Source of the DNA: Flavitalea plasmicola
Lineage (GTDB): Bacteria > Bacteroidota > Bacteroidia > Chitinophagales > Chitinophagaceae
Direction: 5' to 3'
DNA length: 64,000 bases
Assembly (NCBI RefSeq): GCF_030546645.1
Contig: NZ_JAUOTO010000002.1
Coordinates: 434,001-498,000 of the forward strand
Position 1 is the first letter of the stretch. Each line of letters opens with the position of its first letter. The notes below the pieces were generated by a model, which saw only the letters and a program-made list of their open reading frames with translations, made no database searches and was not told where the DNA came from. Of this stretch, positions 1 through 16,020 are shown one piece after another. The position numbers and the translations under genes are program-made.

Positions 1-1650
1 GAGTGTTCTCCAGTTGTCATGCTTCGCTATTGAAGTTCCATTCACCAGCAATTCAAAATGGCCTGTAGCGCCTGCTTTGAAAACGATCTCTTCTGTCGCG
101 TCAGCTTCAAATTCAGTGGTATAGAGGGCGGAAAAGCCAACGAGCTTCACGCCGGATGCGAATTCGTGATCACCCGCCGTGGTCAGCTTTATTGGATTGG
201 TTATCCGGTCTGAGGCGACGGCGTCCCCTTGCAGATCGCGATTGTTCCAGTAAGTGGCTTTAAAGCCATTTTTGCCTTCGTATATGATCTTTGTAAAATA
301 GCTTTGCGTTACTTTGTTCTCTACGAGATCGCAAGCCTTATCATATACAATGCGGTCCCCGGAGATCTTCGATCTGATGCCATTGAGGATCGTGATCGTT
401 CGTACCGGCTTGCCATTATAATTTCCCCAAAGCATTGGTTCGTTGTCGGCATTCGGCCCGATGACCGCAATTTTTTTGACCGACTTATTCAAGGGCAGCC
501 TGTTGTCCTTATTCTGCAGCAAGGTCATGGATTCACGGGAGATGGTCAATGCAAGATCCCGATGTTCCGGGTTATTGATGATGGATGCGGGTATTTTCGT
601 CCAGGGAACGATGGCATCATCGTCCATTTCGCCCAGATCAAACCGCCCGACCAATATCCGGGTCAGATGGGCATTTATATCTTCTTCTCTGATCAGGCCT
701 TTGGCGACCGCCGCCGGTAAATTTTTGAAAGCATATCCATCCCATACACATTCTACGTCCGTACCTGCCGATGTGGCTTTTGCGGCAGCGTGTACTGCAT
801 CGGACGATACTTTATGGCTCGTGTAAAAGTCGGTGACGGCGCCGCAATCGGACACCACCACGTATTTAAAACCCCATGCGTCGCGAAGGATCGTTTGAAG
901 CAAACGGTTATTGCCGCAGCAAGGTTCATCATCCAGGCGCTGGTAGGCGCACATTACCTCTCGGACATCCGCCTCTTTCACCAATGCCTTGAATGCCGGG
1001 AGATAAGTTTCCCACAAGTCGCGGGGATCGATATTATTCAGGTTGAGCCGGTGGCGGCTCCATTCAGGGCCAGAATGCACGGCAAAATGTTTGGCGCATG
1101 CCAGGAGCTTCCGGTATTTCGCATCTGCCGGGCCTTGCAGACCCTTTACCACAGCAATACCCATGCGGGACGTGAGATAAGGGTCTTCCCCGTATGTCTC
1201 CTGTCCACGTCCCCAACGGGGGTCCCTGAAAATATTAATATTGGGCGTCCATACCGAGAGGCTTAGAAAACGCCTGTTCTCCTTCCCCTCTTTCATTGCC
1301 TGGTTGTATTTAGCCCTTGTCTCATCGGAGACGGCATCAAAGACCCTGTAAACAAGGGAGTCGTCAAAAGAAGCGGCCATCCCTACCGGTTCGGGGAACA
1401 CTGTTACATCCCCGTTGTTAGCAAGACCATGAAGGGCTTCACTCCACCAATTAAATTTTTTAATCCCCAGGCGGGGAATTGCAGGAGACTGGTCCTGCAT
1501 CAACGATGCTTTTTCCTCTAATGTTAACCGTGCAATTAAATCCCTGGCCCTCTCCGCGGCGCTTAGGTCAGGGTTTTGATACGGCAACTGCTGAGCGATG
1601 CAGGTTGCGGAGAAAAATAAGGCCGCGATCCATAATATTTTCATGTTCAT
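1..1650 (-). CDS. GH3 beta-glucosidase/beta-xylosidase, 3' end beyond window
   Basis: N-terminal 550 residues of a glycoside hydrolase family 3 enzyme; the reading frame stays open to base 1, so the C-terminus is missing. Translating the minus strand gives a signal peptide (about residues 1-22, ending CIAQQ), then the GH3 TIM barrel with LTLEEK, a WWSEALHG motif, RWGRGQETYGEDP, KHFAVHSGPE and the nucleophile loop VVSDCGAV (Asp about residue 268). The C-terminal sandwich begins near 380, and from about 460 the sequence resembles a PA14 insertion, as in Bacteroidota GH3 beta-xylosidases. It likely hydrolyses xylo-oligosaccharides in the periplasm. Two Met codons (1650, 1644) could start it. It is the last visible gene of the 8404-to-1 operon, 12 bases after the GH43-GH43 stop. 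Confidence 0.9.
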   Translation of the reverse strand, partial: MNMKILWIAALFFSATCIAQQLPYQNPDLSAAERARDLIARLTLEEKASLMQDQSPAIPRLGIKKFNWWSEALHGLANNGDVTVFPEPVGMAASFDDSLVYRVFDAVSDETRAKYNQAMKEGKENRRFLSLSVWTPNINIFRDPRWGRGQETYGEDPYLTSRMGIAVVKGLQGPADAKYRKLLACAKHFAVHSGPEWSRHRLNLNNIDPRDLWETYLPAFKALVKEADVREVMCAYQRLDDEPCCGNNRLLQTILRDAWGFKYVVVSDCGAVTDFYTSHKVSSDAVHAAAKATSAGTDVECVWDGYAFKNLPAAVAKGLIREEDINAHLTRILVGRFDLGEMDDDAIVPWTKIPASIINNPEHRDLALTISRESMTLLQNKDNRLPLNKSVKKIAVIGPNADNEPMLWGNYNGKPVRTITILNGIRSKISGDRIVYDKACDLVENKVTQSYFTKIIYEGKNGFKATYWNNRDLQGDAVASDRITNPIKLTTAGDHEFASGVKLVGFSALYTTEFEADATEEIVFKAGATGHFELLVNGTSIAKHDNWRTL

Positions 1651-1662
1651 TTGAATAAGGTA

Positions 1663-8404
<6,742 letters not shown>

Positions 8405-8597
8405 GTTATTGAGTTATGATACCGATTACAATTAATTGGTATTTTATAGGCTAGCAACGGCCGATAGATCGCCGCGTAAATCCTCCTGGAATATGGGAAA
8501 GAAAGGAAGGAGAAAGTATATCTTTTTTTCTCATACAGCAAGTGTCACGGCGATTTTTCATTTATCTGCAATTGAAATAAATGTCAAACCTACATTT

Positions 8598-8627
8598 CAA
8601 ATATAGGAAGTTTTATTAAAATTTCAA
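8598..8627 (-). promoter_or_regulatory. Promoter of the xylan operon (minus strand)
   Basis: On the minus strand TATATTTG (8605-8598) matches the Bacteroidota -7 element TAnnTTTG, and a TTG at 8627-8625, 19 bases upstream, matches the -33 element. The -33 lies inside the LacI-type palindrome 8622-8637, so a bound repressor would block this promoter. A second, weaker candidate -7 (TAGGTTTG, 8592-8585) lacks a good -33. Either start would leave a leader of 180 bases or more before the ATG at 8404; I see no clear gene or riboswitch in that leader. Confidence 0.6.
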
Positions 8628-8637
8628 CCGATTGAAA
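8622..8637. promoter_or_regulatory. LacI-family operator between divergent xylan genes
   Basis: TTTCAACCGATTGAAA is palindromic in 14 of 16 positions and has the central CpG that is the hallmark of LacI/GalR-family operators. It overlaps the -33 of the minus-strand operon and lies 7 bases upstream of the GH10 -7 element, an ideal place to repress both directions. The obvious candidate ligand-responsive protein is the LacI-family regulator at 9895-10923. The pairing is inference. Confidence 0.65.
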
Positions 8638-8644
8638 AAAATAT

Positions 8645-8652
8645 TAGTTTTG
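8645..8652 (+). promoter_or_regulatory. -7 promoter element of the GH10 xylanase
   Basis: TAGTTTTG matches TAnnTTTG exactly and lies 37 bases before the GH10 start codon at 8690, giving a predicted leader of about 33 bases. A convincing -33 is not visible; the LacI-type palindrome occupies that region. Confidence 0.55.
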
Positions 8653-8689
8653 TTTTTTCACGCGTCTTATAAAGCCAAAAAAATAATAT

Positions 8690-9778
8690 ATGCGTATTGC
8701 CTTGCCCGCGCTCATCGTCCTGGTCTCCCTGCATGGGTCGGCACAGACCCCCGCCCTGAAAGAAGCATTCCGGGGGGACTTCCTCATTGGCGCAGCGATC
8801 AACACCCGTCAGACAGAGGAAAAAGATACTGCCGCCGCCCGGCTGATCCCCCGACAATTTGACGCCCTCACGCCTGAAAATATCATGAAGGCGGAGATCA
8901 TGCATCCTGCCTGGGATCGATATAATTTCGATCCTGCCGACAAGCTGGTGGCCTATGCCCAAAGGAATCACATCAAGGTGAACGCCCACAACCTGATATG
9001 GCATAGCCAGTTGCCGACCTTCCTACGCAGGATGCAGGATGCGGACTCGGTGCGCGCCTATTTTGTCAACCACATCACTACTATCGCCTCCCGCTATGAC
9101 GGCCAGGTGTATTCCTGGGACGTCGTCAACGAAGCCCTGAATGAAGACGGCACCCTCCGCAATTCGATCTTCCTTAAAAAACTGGGGCCAGACTATATCG
9201 TAGAAGCCTTTCGTCTCGCGCAAAAAGCGGCGCCGCACACCCGGCTTTATTACAACGACTACAATATCGAGCAGCCGAAGAAGAGGGCTGGCGCCATCGC
9301 CCTTATTAAAAAGATACAGGCGGCGGGTGTCCGTATCGATGGCGTGGGTATCCAGGGACATTGGAAGTCCGGCAATGTTCCCCTGGCAGCCATCGAAGCC
9401 AGCATCCTGGAATTTTCCGCCCTTGGCGTTGAAGTGATGTTCACCGAGCTGGATCTTAGTGTATTACCGAATCCCTGGGATCACAACACGGCCGATGTAG
9501 GGCAGGTGGCCGCGAACAGGGCCGGCATGAATCCGTATACCAATGGACTGCCTGATTCGGCGCAGGACCTGCTGGCCAGCTCTTATGCGGACCTGTTCCG
9601 TCTCTTTCTCCGGCATAAAGGCAAGATCAGCCGTATCACGTTCTGGGGAATAGATGACGGTATGTCCTGGCTCAATGACTTTCCCATCCGTGGCCGCACC
9701 AATTATCCCCTGCCGTTTGACAGGAACTACCAGCCCAAGAAAGCATACTTTGCTATCATCGCGACAAAAAATCCCTGA
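8690..9778 (+). CDS. GH10 endo-1,4-beta-xylanase
   Basis: 362 residues: a signal peptide (1-19, SLHGSAQ) and one GH10 TIM barrel of usual length with no binding module. Diagnostic motifs are NAHNLIWHSQ, the acid/base E148 in DVVNEAL, YYNDYN, GIQGHW and the nucleophile E253 in FTELD, plus TFWGIDDGMSW near the C-terminus. It cuts the xylan backbone internally; the short chains then go to the GH43 and GH3 enzymes encoded divergently. Transcribed away from the operon, sharing the 285-base regulatory region with its LacI-type palindrome. Confidence 0.95.
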   Translation: MRIALPALIVLVSLHGSAQTPALKEAFRGDFLIGAAINTRQTEEKDTAAARLIPRQFDALTPENIMKAEIMHPAWDRYNFDPADKLVAYAQRNHIKVNAHNLIWHSQLPTFLRRMQDADSVRAYFVNHITTIASRYDGQVYSWDVVNEALNEDGTLRNSIFLKKLGPDYIVEAFRLAQKAAPHTRLYYNDYNIEQPKKRAGAIALIKKIQAAGVRIDGVGIQGHWKSGNVPLAAIEASILEFSALGVEVMFTELDLSVLPNPWDHNTADVGQVAANRAGMNPYTNGLPDSAQDLLASSYADLFRLFLRHKGKISRITFWGIDDGMSWLNDFPIRGRTNYPLPFDRNYQPKKAYFAIIATKNP

Positions 9779-9894
9779 CGGACGCGAATTTTCTTCCTAC
9801 CTAATTTAATAGTTCGTTGCGACAAACCAGCCGGCTCCTATGTATTCCGGGGGAGAATGAGACGTTATGACCAAGTTTTGATAAGAAAGTGTTA

Positions 9895-10923
9895 TTATCC
9901 AGTCTTCAGGGAAGACTGGCGCACGATGAGGTCGGCGCGTATCGTCAAGGTGCTGATGCTGCCTATATTACCCAAACCCTTCAGATGATTCACCAGATTC
10001 CTTGCAGCCGCCTCGCCCATTTCCTTCCCGGGGTAGTTGATCGTAGTTAAGGTTGGCTTAATCAGCCTGCCTATTACTTCATTATTGAACCCTACTACTG
10101 CCATGTCCTCCGGAACGCGAACACCGTTGTCCTGGAATGTGCGTATGCAGACGGCGGCGGCAAAGTCGCCGGTGACAAAAACTCCGTCAGGCATGGGTTG
10201 CAGCCTCATGATCTTTTTAGCAGCCGCCTCGCCGGCTTCCTCGGCCTCCTCCATGATCACCAGCAACGATTCATCAAATGGTATCTTATTTTCCTCCAAT
10301 GCATCCCGATAGCCTTTATACCGCTGTGCATAAATATTGTGCTGCAGCGCAGACGTGACATGCGCTATCCGCCGGCATCCCTGTTCGATCAGATGTTTAG
10401 TGGCGACATAGCCGCACATAACGTTGTTGATCACCACCGACGTGCTTTCCGCCATGTGCTCTACCCTGTCCAAAAAAATAACGGGGATGCCCTTGGTGAC
10501 AAAAGGCTTAAAATGAGCCAGGTCCTTCGTATCGGGCGCCAATGACGCGATTATCCCATCCACCCGCCGCTGGAAAAGGTTCTGCGCGTTGGCAGCCTCT
10601 TTCTTCGCACTTTGTGAGGAGTCTGTTATAATAATGCCATATCCGGCCTCGCCTGCAATTTTTTCGATGCCCGACAGCACGGAGGTGATAAAGGGATTGT
10701 TCAGTTCACTGACGATCACGCCGATGGTGAGGGACTGCTGCTGGCGCAGGTTCCTGGCAAACTGGTTTGACCGGTAGCCCATCCGGGCGGCCGTCTCGAA
10801 GACCTTTTTCTTTGTATTTTTACTGACAGTCGGGTCGTCCTTCAAAGCCCGGCTTACGGTGGACGGGGAGACGTCCAGCTTCTTTGCAATATCATAAATG
10901 GTGACCTCTTTGGGGCTGTCCAT
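9895..10923 (-). CDS. LacI/GalR-family transcriptional regulator
   Basis: 342 residues from the chosen Met at 10923 (MDSPKEVTIYDIAKKL); an upstream in-frame extension to 11007 runs into the preceding gene and has no family match. The N-terminal helix-turn-helix (VTIYDIAKKLDVSPSTVSRAL), a hinge helix (about 53-62) and a periplasmic-binding-protein-like sensor domain (TIGVIVSELNNPF onward) are intact. It follows the hybrid sensor by 19 bases, so the two are probably co-transcribed. The best candidate target is the CpG-centred palindrome at 8622-8637. The effector is probably a xylan-derived sugar, by context only. Confidence 0.9.
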   Translation of the reverse strand: MDSPKEVTIYDIAKKLDVSPSTVSRALKDDPTVSKNTKKKVFETAARMGYRSNQFARNLRQQQSLTIGVIVSELNNPFITSVLSGIEKIAGEAGYGIIITDSSQSAKKEAANAQNLFQRRVDGIIASLAPDTKDLAHFKPFVTKGIPVIFLDRVEHMAESTSVVINNVMCGYVATKHLIEQGCRRIAHVTSALQHNIYAQRYKGYRDALEENKIPFDESLLVIMEEAEEAGEAAAKKIMRLQPMPDGVFVTGDFAAAVCIRTFQDNGVRVPEDMAVVGFNNEVIGRLIKPTLTTINYPGKEMGEAAARNLVNHLKGLGNIGSISTLTIRADLIVRQSSLKTG

Positions 10924-10942
10924 ACTAATCAGTATTTGGGTT

Positions 10943-13900
10943 CTATTTCTTCGTACTTGCGTATTCAGAAGGCAATATATTGTACTTAGCCTTAAATGCT
11001 CTCGCAAAATAGTTGGGGGTGGAAAATCCTACCTCGTAAGCGATCTCGGCAATGGTGAGACTGCTTTTTTCCAGCAGTACCTTCGCCTTTCCCAATTTAA
11101 AGGAACGGATGTACTCCACCGGGGTCTCTCCGGTGATCTCCAGGATCTTGCTGTACAGCGAGCTCCTGCTCATGCCCACCTCTTTGCTCAGCGACTCCAC
11201 CGACAATTGGTCGCTGTTAAGGTTCTTTTCAAGATAGGTCACCACTTTATTCAACAGCTTCTCGTCTTCCGACTCGATGACCACTTCAGGCGTAAGCACA
11301 TTGATCTGCCTGGTAAACGTGGTCTGCAACGTATTCCTCAGCGCCAGCAGGTTCCTGACCCTGGCATGCAGCACTTCAACATTGAAAGGTTTGGTGACGT
11401 AGTCGTTGGCTCCCGTCCCAAGTCCTTTCAGCTGCTGCTCTTCTTCCCTCAGGGCCGTCAGCAGTATGACGGGAATATGGCTCGTCCGCTTGTCGCCCTT
11501 CAGCTTGCGCGTGAGCTCTATCCCATCCATATAAGGCATGCTGATATCGCTGACGATCAGCTGCGGATGAGCCGAGAGGGCTTTCTGCCATCCGTCTTTG
11601 CCATTGGCAGCTTCTATTACCTTGTATTTATTCCTCAGATTGTCTTTCAGATAGAACCTGAAATCCTCATTATCCTCTACCAGCAGGATGGCAGGCATTC
11701 CAACGGCATTGTCCGTCACAGGCGCTGTTGCCGATGTTTCCGTCCCGTGTTCCGCCGCATCGATCTCCGGGGGCGGCGCCTCCTCTGTTACGCCCGCGGC
11801 GGCCTTTGTCAATGGCAGACGTATCATGAAGACACTTCCCTGTCCCGGCTGGCTTTCCACCTCTATTACCCCGCCATGCATCCTGACGAACTCCTTTGTA
11901 ATGGAAAGACCGATGCCCGTGCCCTGGTTCAGTATGGCGGCGGCAGACGCGTGCTGGAAAAACCGCTGGAATATCTTTTCCTTTTTATCCTGTGGTATTC
12001 CAATGCCTGTATCCATCACCTTTATGGATATCCACCTGGTGTCTGCATGGTCGTCCCCTTCCAGCTCCTCCAATGCGAAGGTGATCGTTCCGCCCTCCAG
12101 CGTGAACTTAAATGCATTGGACAGCAGGTTGAACAGGATCCGCTCGATCTTATCCCTGTCAAACAGCACATAAAGGCTGTCCACCCTGGTCTCAAAAGCA
12201 AATGTGATATGTTTCCTTTCCGAAAGGTCTGTAAAAGAATGGCAGACGTCTTTCACGAAAGAGACGAACTCTCCTTTCTCCAGGTGGAGCCTGAGTTCGT
12301 GCTCCTCCATTTTCCTGAAATCCAGCAACTGGTTTACCAGGTGCAGCAACCGCCGCGCATTCCGCCGGACCATCTGCAGCTTGTCATGCGATGGCTGGCC
12401 ATGTCCCTCTGACAGCATTTGATCCACCGGCCCCATAATCAGTGCAATGGGCGTTCGGAACTCATGGCTCAGATTGGTAAGAAACTTCAATTTCATCCTG
12501 TCCAGCTCCTGTATGCGCCGGGCTTCCTCCCTTTCCTGCTCCAGGGCAAGCTTCTTTCTTAACCTCGAAAGCCCCCGATGCCGGCTGTACAATAAGAGGC
12601 CGCCTGCGGCCAGCACATATATCACGTACGCGTATGGCGTCCGCCAGAAAGGAGGTTTGACATAGATCCTGACGGACGTGTCCCTGGAGCTCCATACGCC
12701 GTCATTATTGCTGGCCTTCACATGAAAGACGTACTCCCCGGGATCGAGATTGGTATAATAGGCCGTATTCATCGCGTCCACATAGTTCCAGTCCTTGTCG
12801 AACCCTTCCAGCTTGTATGCGTAGTGATTCTGCCTGGGCAATGTATAGTTCAAGGCAACGAAGCTCAGGGCAAAATTTTGTCTATATGCCAGCCGGACCT
12901 CCCGGGCGACTGAAATATGTTCTTTGATCGGCGACTCATTGCCAGGAGCGACGGGTTTGTTTGCCACCTGCAGGTTCGTCAGCATCACGGTGGGGACATT
13001 ACGGTTAGTCGTAAGCGCCGCCGGATTAAAGTAGTTGAACCCCTGCAGTCCCCCGAAGAACAGCTCGCCATCTGACGAGCGCAGCCCTGATCCATGGACA
13101 AAATTGTTATTTTGGATGCCATTGTAACTCGTAAAATTTCGGAAAATCTTCGTTTGCACGTCCAGGCTGCTGATCCCCGTATTGGTGCTTACCCATATCT
13201 GTCCGCGCGCATCTTCCACTACCTGGTAGACAGTAGCATTCTGCAATCCATCCTTCTCAGTGTAGTTGGTAAACTGTCCGGTCCTGCTGTCGAATACGCT
13301 TAATCCGCCGCCATATGTACCCAACCACATCCAACCCCTGCTGTCCAATAAAAGGGAAAAGATCTTGTCACTGGGCAGATTGCTATTGCCCTGGTCGTAT
13401 ACGGTGAATTTTCCTGTCGAAGGGTGATAGACAGCGACACCGCCTCCATGGGTCCCTATCCACATATTTCCTTCCCTGTCCTCCTCGATGGCCCTGATAT
13501 AACCATTTGCCGGCAGGAGCATGTCTCCCGGCGCTTTAGGTGTGGGCGTATAGCGGACGATGACCTTATTGTTCTTCAGAACATTGATCCCGGCGCCATT
13601 CGTACCCAGCCATACCAGCCCTTGTCTATCTTCCCTGATACAATAAATATCGTTTGCATTCAGGTCACCCGGGCCCGGGCCCATTGTCAGGCGCCTTGCC
13701 TTCCCGCTGACGGGGTCCAGTATGATCAGCCCTTTTGCAAAAGTACCTATATATAAGGCGCCCGTCTTTATCTTCTTTAACGCCAGGACTGAAAATGCGC
13801 CAGGCTGCCTGTCACCCACCCGGATGTGCTCAGGCCGGAGCTTTTCCGTCTTCCGGTCGAATGTATAGAGTCCCCCTCCGTCTGTTCCCAACCATATATT

Positions 13901-15040
13901 TCCGTCGTCCTGCTGTTCAAAAGAAGTTACGACAGAGGTCTGGGAGCCATTATCATGAAAGGCATCGCCCAGCTTGACGTTGAAAAGATTCAGGTTCCTG
14001 TCATATTTATTGATGCCGCCCCGGTAGGTGCCAAACCAGTAAATACCCTCCTTATCGATGTAAAGACTCCGGATCGACCCGCTGGTGAGGCTGTGGGAAT
14101 TTCCTTCTTCCGGCAAGTAGGTCACCGAATGGCCCGTATGCGGATCCAGCACGTGCACCCCGTTCATCGTCGCCACCCATAACATACCATCGTTGTCTAC
14201 CGTAATCGCATTGATTTGACCTTCATTCAGCACGCTGTTCCTGCCATCTATTTTACGGGCGCTGATAAATGCTTTTTCATCCGGCCGCATTGTGCATAGC
14301 CCGCCTCCTGTCCCAATCCATAAATGTCCTTCCTTGTCTTCGGCCAATGCCTGAACATAGTCGTTCACCAGGCTGGAGCTGTCCAGGTTATCATGCCTGT
14401 ATTGCTTAAAAGTGCGCGTTGACCTTATATAAAGGAAAAGCCCTTTGTCCGTGCCCACCCACATCCTCTTCCGGCTGTCCTCGAAAACACAAAGAAGGGA
14501 CAATTTATTCGGACCGCCGTGGTCATACGGCGTCAGATCCATCTTCGATATATGCCCTGTTGCCGGGTCGAGCACATAGGGCGCCGAGAACTGCGCTATC
14601 CAGATCTTACCTTCATAGTCGCTGCAGATGCTCCGGACCACCGCATTGGATAAGAACCCATCGCCCCCCCCTCCGGGCGGATAATGGATGAATTTGTCAT
14701 GCATTCTGTCATACAGGCTTACGGCCCCTCCGCTGGTCCCCACCCACAGGCGGCCTGCCTTATCCTCATGTAACGCAAGGATCTCGTTGGCCCAGAGATT
14801 AGCCGTATCCCCTGCCTGCTTGCGATATGCCGTAAAGTTGGTGCCGTCAAACTTATTCAGGCCATCATCCGTGGCGATCCACATCAATCCGTACCGGTCT
14901 TTTAGGATCGCATTCACGGAGTTGGACAACAATCCGTCCCTGGAGGTCAGCGAAGTGAAATTGATATGGGCAGGTTGCGCCGATGCCACCGTCGCCATCT
15001 GGGCAAGGCAAAGAAATAATATATAATTCCTGATCGGCAT
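10943..15040 (-). CDS. Hybrid two-component system sensor/regulator (HTCS)
   Basis: 1365 residues from Met 15040, chosen because it starts a signal peptide (MPIRNYILFLCLAQ...SAQ); the frame is open to 15124. A long periplasmic sensor of two-component-propeller repeats (many copies of IWIGTxGGG-type strands) is followed by a Y_Y_Y domain (about 730-800), one membrane helix, HisKA with the phospho-His in NLSHEFRTP (about H859), HATPase (DTGIGIP, GTGIGLS), a receiver with acceptor Asp in IVSDISMPYMDG (about D1165), and an AraC-type HTH. It senses an oligosaccharide in the periplasm and acts on DNA in one polypeptide, typical of Bacteroidota polysaccharide loci. It is divergent from the pseudo-receiver AraC gene at 15159. 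No TAnnTTTG was found directly upstream. Confidence 0.93.
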   Translation of the reverse strand: MPIRNYILFLCLAQMATVASAQPAHINFTSLTSRDGLLSNSVNAILKDRYGLMWIATDDGLNKFDGTNFTAYRKQAGDTANLWANEILALHEDKAGRLWVGTSGGAVSLYDRMHDKFIHYPPGGGGDGFLSNAVVRSICSDYEGKIWIAQFSAPYVLDPATGHISKMDLTPYDHGGPNKLSLLCVFEDSRKRMWVGTDKGLFLYIRSTRTFKQYRHDNLDSSSLVNDYVQALAEDKEGHLWIGTGGGLCTMRPDEKAFISARKIDGRNSVLNEGQINAITVDNDGMLWVATMNGVHVLDPHTGHSVTYLPEEGNSHSLTSGSIRSLYIDKEGIYWFGTYRGGINKYDRNLNLFNVKLGDAFHDNGSQTSVVTSFEQQDDGNIWLGTDGGGLYTFDRKTEKLRPEHIRVGDRQPGAFSVLALKKIKTGALYIGTFAKGLIILDPVSGKARRLTMGPGPGDLNANDIYCIREDRQGLVWLGTNGAGINVLKNNKVIVRYTPTPKAPGDMLLPANGYIRAIEEDREGNMWIGTHGGGVAVYHPSTGKFTVYDQGNSNLPSDKIFSLLLDSRGWMWLGTYGGGLSVFDSRTGQFTNYTEKDGLQNATVYQVVEDARGQIWVSTNTGISSLDVQTKIFRNFTSYNGIQNNNFVHGSGLRSSDGELFFGGLQGFNYFNPAALTTNRNVPTVMLTNLQVANKPVAPGNESPIKEHISVAREVRLAYRQNFALSFVALNYTLPRQNHYAYKLEGFDKDWNYVDAMNTAYYTNLDPGEYVFHVKASNNDGVWSSRDTSVRIYVKPPFWRTPYAYVIYVLAAGGLLLYSRHRGLSRLRKKLALEQEREEARRIQELDRMKLKFLTNLSHEFRTPIALIMGPVDQMLSEGHGQPSHDKLQMVRRNARRLLHLVNQLLDFRKMEEHELRLHLEKGEFVSFVKDVCHSFTDLSERKHITFAFETRVDSLYVLFDRDKIERILFNLLSNAFKFTLEGGTITFALEELEGDDHADTRWISIKVMDTGIGIPQDKKEKIFQRFFQHASAAAILNQGTGIGLSITKEFVRMHGGVIEVESQPGQGSVFMIRLPLTKAAAGVTEEAPPPEIDAAEHGTETSATAPVTDNAVGMPAILLVEDNEDFRFYLKDNLRNKYKVIEAANGKDGWQKALSAHPQLIVSDISMPYMDGIELTRKLKGDKRTSHIPVILLTALREEEQQLKGLGTGANDYVTKPFNVEVLHARVRNLLALRNTLQTTFTRQINVLTPEVVIESEDEKLLNKVVTYLEKNLNSDQLSVESLSKEVGMSRSSLYSKILEITGETPVEYIRSFKLGKAKVLLEKSSLTIAEIAYEVGFSTPNYFARAFKAKYNILPSEYASTKK

Positions 15041-15144
15041 GCAAGTAGTGGGGTCAACGGAACAAGTTAGCCCTTTTATCATAAAACTAAACAATTGTGC
15101 TATAAATTTCAACAAATCATGCATGGCTAACTATCTGACGCAGA

Positions 15145-15152
15145 TACCTTTG
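15145..15152 (+). promoter_or_regulatory. -7 element 6 bases before a start codon (near-leaderless)
   Basis: TACCTTTG, then TAATTA, then ATG at 15159. With transcription starting about 3-4 bases after the box, the leader would be only a few bases. The alternative start at 15171 would give a leader of about 15 bases. Confidence 0.5.
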
Positions 15153-15158
15153 TAATTA

Positions 15159-16013
15159 ATGATTGCAAACATGCCCATTTCCCGCGCCGGCGCTGTCCTG
15201 CCTGATCTCCGGCAAGCGCTGGCACCTGTCCCGTCTTTCCAAAAAGACCGCGCTGCCTGCCGGATACTTTTAGCCGACCAGGATAGAGATGAATTGAATG
15301 ACCTTTACGAGTACCTGGGCGATATTTACCATCTTTTTACGGCAACCAGTGAGCGGAAGGCATTGAGGATAATAGAATCGCAAGAAATTCATTTACTTAT
15401 CAGCGGTCTGGAACTAACAGACGCTTATGGCACTCAATTGTGCGCCCATCTCAAATCCTCCGTCCATTTTTCCCATATTCCCGTCATTCTCCTGATCGAC
15501 GGCAGGTCTTCCAGGATCAAAAGCCTCCAATCGGGGGCAGACGCGTGTATAGAGCGGCCGCTGACGGAGGAATATTTGAAGGCGCAGGCCGGTAACCTTC
15601 TGGCCAACAGGGCGAGATTGAAGGACTATTTCGTCCGTTCTTTTTCTGACCATGTGCAGGGCGACGCGGGTCCGGACGAAAATGAAACATTCCTGCACAA
15701 GCTCAATGAGATCATATTTGCGCATCTCCACAACAAGGAGCTGAACGTAGACAGGCTGGCCAGGCTCATGAACATGAGCCGTCCGACCTTTTACCGAAAA
15801 GTGAAATGCGTCTCCGACCTGACGCCCAACGAGTTGGTGAATGTGGCGAGGTTAAACAGGGCGGCCGAACTGATCTCGACCACCAGCTATAAAGTATTCG
15901 AGGTGGTAAAAATGGTGGGGTTCAATTCACAAAGCAATTTTGGCAAGGCATTTTTCAGACAGTTCCATGCGACTCCGACGGAGTACCAGCGCAGGGTGAA
16001 GGGTGAAGGGTGA
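15159..16013 (+). CDS. AraC-type regulator with degenerate receiver domain
   Basis: 284 residues. About 33-150 has a CheY-like fold (RILLADQDRDEL..., VILLIDGRSS, SGADACIERPL), but the phospho-acceptor position reads LLISGLELTDAYG, so the expected Asp is Gly83, and the conserved Lys of the KP motif is Arg133. Residues about 180-284 are an AraC-type double HTH (LARLMNMSRPTFYRKV, VVKMVGFNSQSNFGKAFFRQF). It resembles the output half of a hybrid sensor standing alone. Without the Asp it probably cannot be switched by normal phosphotransfer. Adjacent and divergent to the HTCS, it may modulate the same xylan genes; that is inference. A 7-base tandem repeat (GGGTGAA) forms the very 3' end. Confidence 0.85.
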   Translation: MIANMPISRAGAVLPDLRQALAPVPSFQKDRAACRILLADQDRDELNDLYEYLGDIYHLFTATSERKALRIIESQEIHLLISGLELTDAYGTQLCAHLKSSVHFSHIPVILLIDGRSSRIKSLQSGADACIERPLTEEYLKAQAGNLLANRARLKDYFVRSFSDHVQGDAGPDENETFLHKLNEIIFAHLHNKELNVDRLARLMNMSRPTFYRKVKCVSDLTPNELVNVARLNRAAELISTTSYKVFEVVKMVGFNSQSNFGKAFFRQFHATPTEYQRRVKGEG

Positions 16014-16020
16014 GCGGCTT

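Noticed and set aside
8405-8590. Possible riboswitch in the long leader of the xylan operon
   Set aside because: I see no conserved core or stable long stem; only weak short complementarities.
10898-12412. 504-codon plus-strand open frame opposite the hybrid sensor gene
   Set aside because: It lies wholly antisense to a well-supported protein, has no family resemblance and an odd His/Arg/Gln-rich composition typical of shadow frames.
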